A program made the translations under genes and the position numbers. The notes below the pieces were generated by a model. The model was not told the DNA's origin and made no database searches. It saw only the letters and a list, made by a program, of their open reading frames with translations. DNA of 20,631 nt from Desulfovibrionaceae bacterium (lineage in GTDB: Bacteria > Desulfobacterota > Desulfovibrionia > Desulfovibrionales > Desulfovibrionaceae), in contig JAHZEL010000009.1 in NCBI GenBank assembly GCA_019421865.1, forward strand, positions 1 to 20,631. The letters run 5' to 3'. This document shows, one piece after another, positions 15,826 to 20,631 of this stretch (its first letter is position 1; each line of letters opens with the position of its first letter).

Positions 15826-15862
15826 GGGGGCTTAGAATGCAACGGTAGAGTGGCCCCTTTTT
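15826..15862 (+). promoter_or_regulatory. Leader hairpin with T-run before atpF' (possible attenuator)
   Basis: GGGGGC (15826-15831) can pair with GCCCCT (15853-15858) around a 21-nt loop. The stem's 3' arm and the bases after it read CCCC then TTTTT (15858-15862). It lies between the candidate promoter and the atpF' SD. The stem is short for its loop, so the call is tentative. Confidence 0.3.
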
Positions 15863-15887
15863 ACAGCTTCGGTTGGAGGTTCTCGGA

Positions 15888-16304
15888 ATGATCAACATCG
15901 ACATAACCCTCCTGATTCAGTTGGTGAATTTTTTGATTGCGCTCGCGATCATAAATTACCTGATCATTCGCCCGGTGCGTGGCGTCATTGCCCGCCGCCG
16001 TGCGCAGAATGATGAACTGAGAGGCACTGCCGATTCCCTTGAGGGAGAGGCCGGTCTCAAGATGGAAGGTTACAACGCCCGCATCGAAAAGGCCCGCGCG
16101 GAAGTCGCCGCTGTGCGCAAGAGCATGAAGACCGCCGCGGAAGAGGCCGCCCAGGCCAGGGTGAACGCTGCAGGCGACGAGGCCCGCGCCATCCATCGAG
16201 CCGCCGCCGAGCGTGTCCGCGAGGAAAGCGCGGAAGCCAGGCGCGAGCTTGACGGTCGGGTGGGCGATTTCGTTCAGGTTGCCCTCAAGTCCATGCTTGG
16301 ATAG
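15888..16304 (+). CDS. atpF': ATP synthase subunit b' (first of two b-type genes)
   Basis: Peripheral-stalk subunit of F-type ATP synthase; with b it forms a b/b' heterodimer that links membrane sector and F1. 138 aa. Seen: short N-terminus MINIDITLLIQLVNF, one membrane span (about 6-28), then the basic turn RPVRGVIARRR and a long Ala-, Glu- and Arg-rich coiled coil to the end. ATG 15888 has GGAGG 8 nt upstream. A TTG at 15873 would add five residues but includes the SD. First gene of the operon; 24 nt before atpF. Confidence 0.93.
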   Translation: MINIDITLLIQLVNFLIALAIINYLIIRPVRGVIARRRAQNDELRGTADSLEGEAGLKMEGYNARIEKARAEVAAVRKSMKTAAEEAAQARVNAAGDEARAIHRAAAERVREESAEARRELDGRVGDFVQVALKSMLG

Positions 16305-16328
16305 CATCATCGCAGCAAGGAGAACGGC

Positions 16329-16889
16329 GTGCAAAGAATCTATGGAATTGTGACGGCCTGCGCTCTGGTCCTGGTATCCTGCCAGATCGCGTCCGCAAGC
16401 GACGGACACTCCCTGCCGTGGGGTGACTTTCTGCTTCGCGTGATCAACGCCGCCATCTTCGTCGGCATCATCTGGTACGCGGCGGGCAAGCTCATCAAAA
16501 AGTTTTTCACGGGGCGCCGTGAAGAGATCGTCCGCGAAATGGACGATCTGGCCAAGCGCAGGCAGGAGGCCGAGGCCCGGCTTGCCGAGGTCGAGCGTCA
16601 GATAGCCGACGTGGATGCGGAATGCGCGAAGCTTCTTGAAGAAGGCCGCGCTCAGGCCGAACGCATCAAGGCCTCCATCCTGGCCGATGCCGAAAAGCAG
16701 GCCGCTCACATCATTGAGCAGGCCAAGAAGGGCGCGGAACAGGAAGGCAAGGCGGAGCTTGAAGCCATCCGCGAGCGTATGGCCGAAACCATTGTCGCGG
16801 AGGTTGAAAAGAGCCTTCTCGACAGACTGGATGCCACGACGCATCAGAAACTGATCGACAAATCGTTGACCAAGGTGGTGCTGCAGTGA
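16329..16889 (+). CDS. atpF: ATP synthase subunit b, with N-terminal signal-like segment
   Basis: Second peripheral-stalk subunit of the F-type ATP synthase. 186 aa. The N-terminus is signal-like: a hydrophobic stretch (7-18) ending LVSC at 15-18, then a polar linker SASDGHSLPWG (about 22-32). The usual b-subunit membrane span follows (about 34-56, FLLRVINAAIFVGIIWYAAG), then KKFFTGRREEI and a long coiled coil. Extra N-terminal signal segments occur in b subunits of related deltaproteobacteria. LVSC fits a lipobox, but cleavage after ASA (21-23) by signal peptidase I is also possible. GTG start at 16329 has AAGGAG about 6-7 nt upstream. The stop overlaps the atpH start by 4 nt (GTGA). Confidence 0.94.
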   Translation: MQRIYGIVTACALVLVSCQIASASDGHSLPWGDFLLRVINAAIFVGIIWYAAGKLIKKFFTGRREEIVREMDDLAKRRQEAEARLAEVERQIADVDAECAKLLEEGRAQAERIKASILADAEKQAAHIIEQAKKGAEQEGKAELEAIRERMAETIVAEVEKSLLDRLDATTHQKLIDKSLTKVVLQ

Positions 16890-17437
16890 TCGGCAATGTC
16901 GTGTCCCGGCGCTATGCCGCGGCGCTCTTTTCCATCGGGAAAGAGGCGGGCATGGCGGAATTGGAACGCTATGGAGCGTCTCTCAGTGCTCTGGGCGAGG
17001 CTGTGGAAAAGACTCCCAGGCTGGCGGAGGCTTTTCGCAATCCCGTCCTCTCCACGGAAGAGAAGAAGAAAGTGGCGCTGTCCCTGCTGGATGTGGCTGG
17101 TGGCGGCGCCGTGGAACAACGTTTTTGTGCGCTGCTGGCCGATAAGGACCGGCTGCCCCTGCTTCCCGCCATTGCGGCGGACTTTTCGGCCCTGCTCGAC
17201 GAGGCCCGCGGCATTTCACGCGGCGTCGTGACCACGGCCGTGGAGCTGGACGACGCGCATAAGGACAGCATCAGAACGAAGTTGGAATCGCAGACAGAGC
17301 GCAAGCTTGAGCTTGAATATGTCATCGATCCTTCCATCATTGGAGGCGTTGTCTTCCGGGTGGGAGATATGGTGTACGACGCAAGCCTGCGCGCGCAGCT
17401 CGACAACCTCAGGGAATCCATCAAGAGGGGTGAGTAG
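16886..17437 (+). CDS. atpH: ATP synthase subunit delta
   Basis: Links the b/b' stalk to the top of the F1 alpha3beta3 ring. 183 aa, normal. Seen: VSRRYAAALFSIGKE (6-20) at the N-terminus, typical of OSCP/delta; a helical N-domain to about 105; and the conserved C-terminal part LELEYVIDPSIIGGVVFRVGD followed by DASLRAQLDNL. GTG start at 16886 lies inside the end of atpF (4-nt overlap), so it is translationally coupled. Ends 3 nt before atpA. Confidence 0.95.
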   Translation: MIGNVVSRRYAAALFSIGKEAGMAELERYGASLSALGEAVEKTPRLAEAFRNPVLSTEEKKKVALSLLDVAGGGAVEQRFCALLADKDRLPLLPAIAADFSALLDEARGISRGVVTTAVELDDAHKDSIRTKLESQTERKLELEYVIDPSIIGGVVFRVGDMVYDASLRAQLDNLRESIKRGE

Positions 17438-17440
17438 GCC

Positions 17441-18955
<1,515 letters not shown>

Positions 18956-18958
18956 CTC

Positions 18959-19837
18959 ATGCCTTCGTTGAAAGATGTAAAACTCCAGATAGCTGGCGTC
19001 GGCAAGACCAAGCAGATCACGAGGGCCATGGGAATGGTCGCCTCGGCGAAGCTGCGCGGCGCCCAGAACCGCATCGAGCGCTTCCGCCCCTACGCGGAAA
19101 AGTTCGGTGAGATGCTGGGTGATCTTGCTGCCAGAACGGAAGAGGCGGCCCATCCGCTGCTTCAGGTTCACAAGCAGATCGAATCGGTGGTCATCGTCCT
19201 TCTTTCCTCCGATCGCGGTCTGTGCGGGGGCTTCAACGTCAATCTGATATCGACCGCTCTCGATCTGGCCCGTGCCAAGACCGAAGAGGGCCGTACCGTC
19301 CGGTTCATCTGTGTGGGCCGGAAAGGCCGCGACGCGGTGCGCAAGACTTCCTACGAGATCATCGAATCGTATGGAGACGTCATGGGTTCCTTCGATTTCC
19401 GCCTGGCGGCCCGTCTGGGCGGAAAGGTGTCGCAGCTTTATGAAAGCGGTGAGGCCGATGAAGTGTACCTCGTGTACAGCGAATTCGCGGGCATGACGCG
19501 TCAGATTCCCACGAAGATGGCGCTTCTGCCGGTGACTTCCACCGCCGGTGACGAGAACGAAAGCAAGGCGGCGGCCGAATGCCTGTACGAACCCGAAGTC
19601 GGGGTTCTGCTGGCGGAACTTCTGCCCCGCTACGTGAACGTTCAGATCTACCGCGGACTTCTCGACAACTCCGCCAGCGAGAACGCAGCGCGCATGGCTT
19701 CCATGGACAACGCCACGCGCAACTGCGACGAACTGACCAATTCTCTGACGCTTCTTTACAACAAGACCCGTCAGGCTGCCATCACCAACGAACTTATCGA
19801 CATCGTTGGCGGCGCAAATGCGCAGCAAAGCCAGTAG
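18959..19837 (+). CDS. atpG: ATP synthase subunit gamma
   Basis: Central rotor shaft of F1. 292 aa, normal. Seen: N-terminal helix with LQIAGVGKTKQITRAMGMVASAKL (split: LQIAGVGKT at 9-17, ITRAMGMVASAKL at 20-32); the middle domain with VIVLLSSDRGLCGGFN; and the C-terminal helix with ASENAARMASMDNATRN and LLYNKTRQAAITNELIDIV. No extra loop of the cyanobacterial or chloroplast redox type is apparent. ATG 18959 is 3 nt after the atpA stop with GGGGGT upstream. Confidence 0.97.
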   Translation: MPSLKDVKLQIAGVGKTKQITRAMGMVASAKLRGAQNRIERFRPYAEKFGEMLGDLAARTEEAAHPLLQVHKQIESVVIVLLSSDRGLCGGFNVNLISTALDLARAKTEEGRTVRFICVGRKGRDAVRKTSYEIIESYGDVMGSFDFRLAARLGGKVSQLYESGEADEVYLVYSEFAGMTRQIPTKMALLPVTSTAGDENESKAAAECLYEPEVGVLLAELLPRYVNVQIYRGLLDNSASENAARMASMDNATRNCDELTNSLTLLYNKTRQAAITNELIDIVGGANAQQSQ

Positions 19838-19849
19838 GAGCATTAGGGC

Positions 19850-20631
<782 letters not shown>

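Noticed and set aside
15354..15887. tRNA or other structured RNA gene in the rodA-atp gap
   Set aside because: No cloverleaf, TTCGA-type T-loop or CCA end was found; only simple hairpins.

Overview
The window reads as a high-GC bacterial chromosome segment made almost entirely of housekeeping genes. The most likely source is a Desulfovibrionaceae-type sulfate or sulfite reducer (Desulfovibrio/Bilophila/Mailhella group). This is inferred from three things: the macromolecular-synthesis cluster rpsU-yqeY-mutS2-dnaG-rpoD; an ATP synthase operon that starts with paired b'/b genes and lacks the a and c genes upstream; and the protein sequences themselves. No RNA gene, insertion sequence, prophage or CRISPR array was seen.

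Left half (1-11091) is all on the minus strand. In transcription order it holds an uncharacterised 283-aa protein whose gene overlaps a divergent EF-G paralogue by 4 nt, then rsmA, an HU gene, a 60-aa single-span membrane protein, and then rpsU, yqeY, mutS2, dnaG and rpoD (rpoD cut by the left edge). A 12-bp hairpin with a T-rich tail lies between rpsU and yqeY, where it could let S21 be made in excess over primase and sigma. This matches the logic of the E. coli MMS operon.

A 218-bp divergent promoter region (11092-11309) separates the halves. The right half is all on the plus strand: a secreted C-terminal processing protease (S41), ndk, proC, a strong hairpin, rodA with a clear terminator, a 534-bp regulatory region, and the ATP synthase operon atpF'-F-H-A-G-D. 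atpD is cut by the right edge. Several junctions are translationally coupled (4-nt or 3-nt spacings).

I found no convincing undescribed system. The best leads are the EF-G paralogue with replaced domain III/IV signature loops and its coupled unknown partner, a 7-bp inverted repeat on the ctpA promoter, the leader region of the atp operon, a possible lipobox in the b subunit, and a misplaced Shine-Dalgarno sequence before rsmA. Very long open frames antisense to the real genes are codon-bias shadows.
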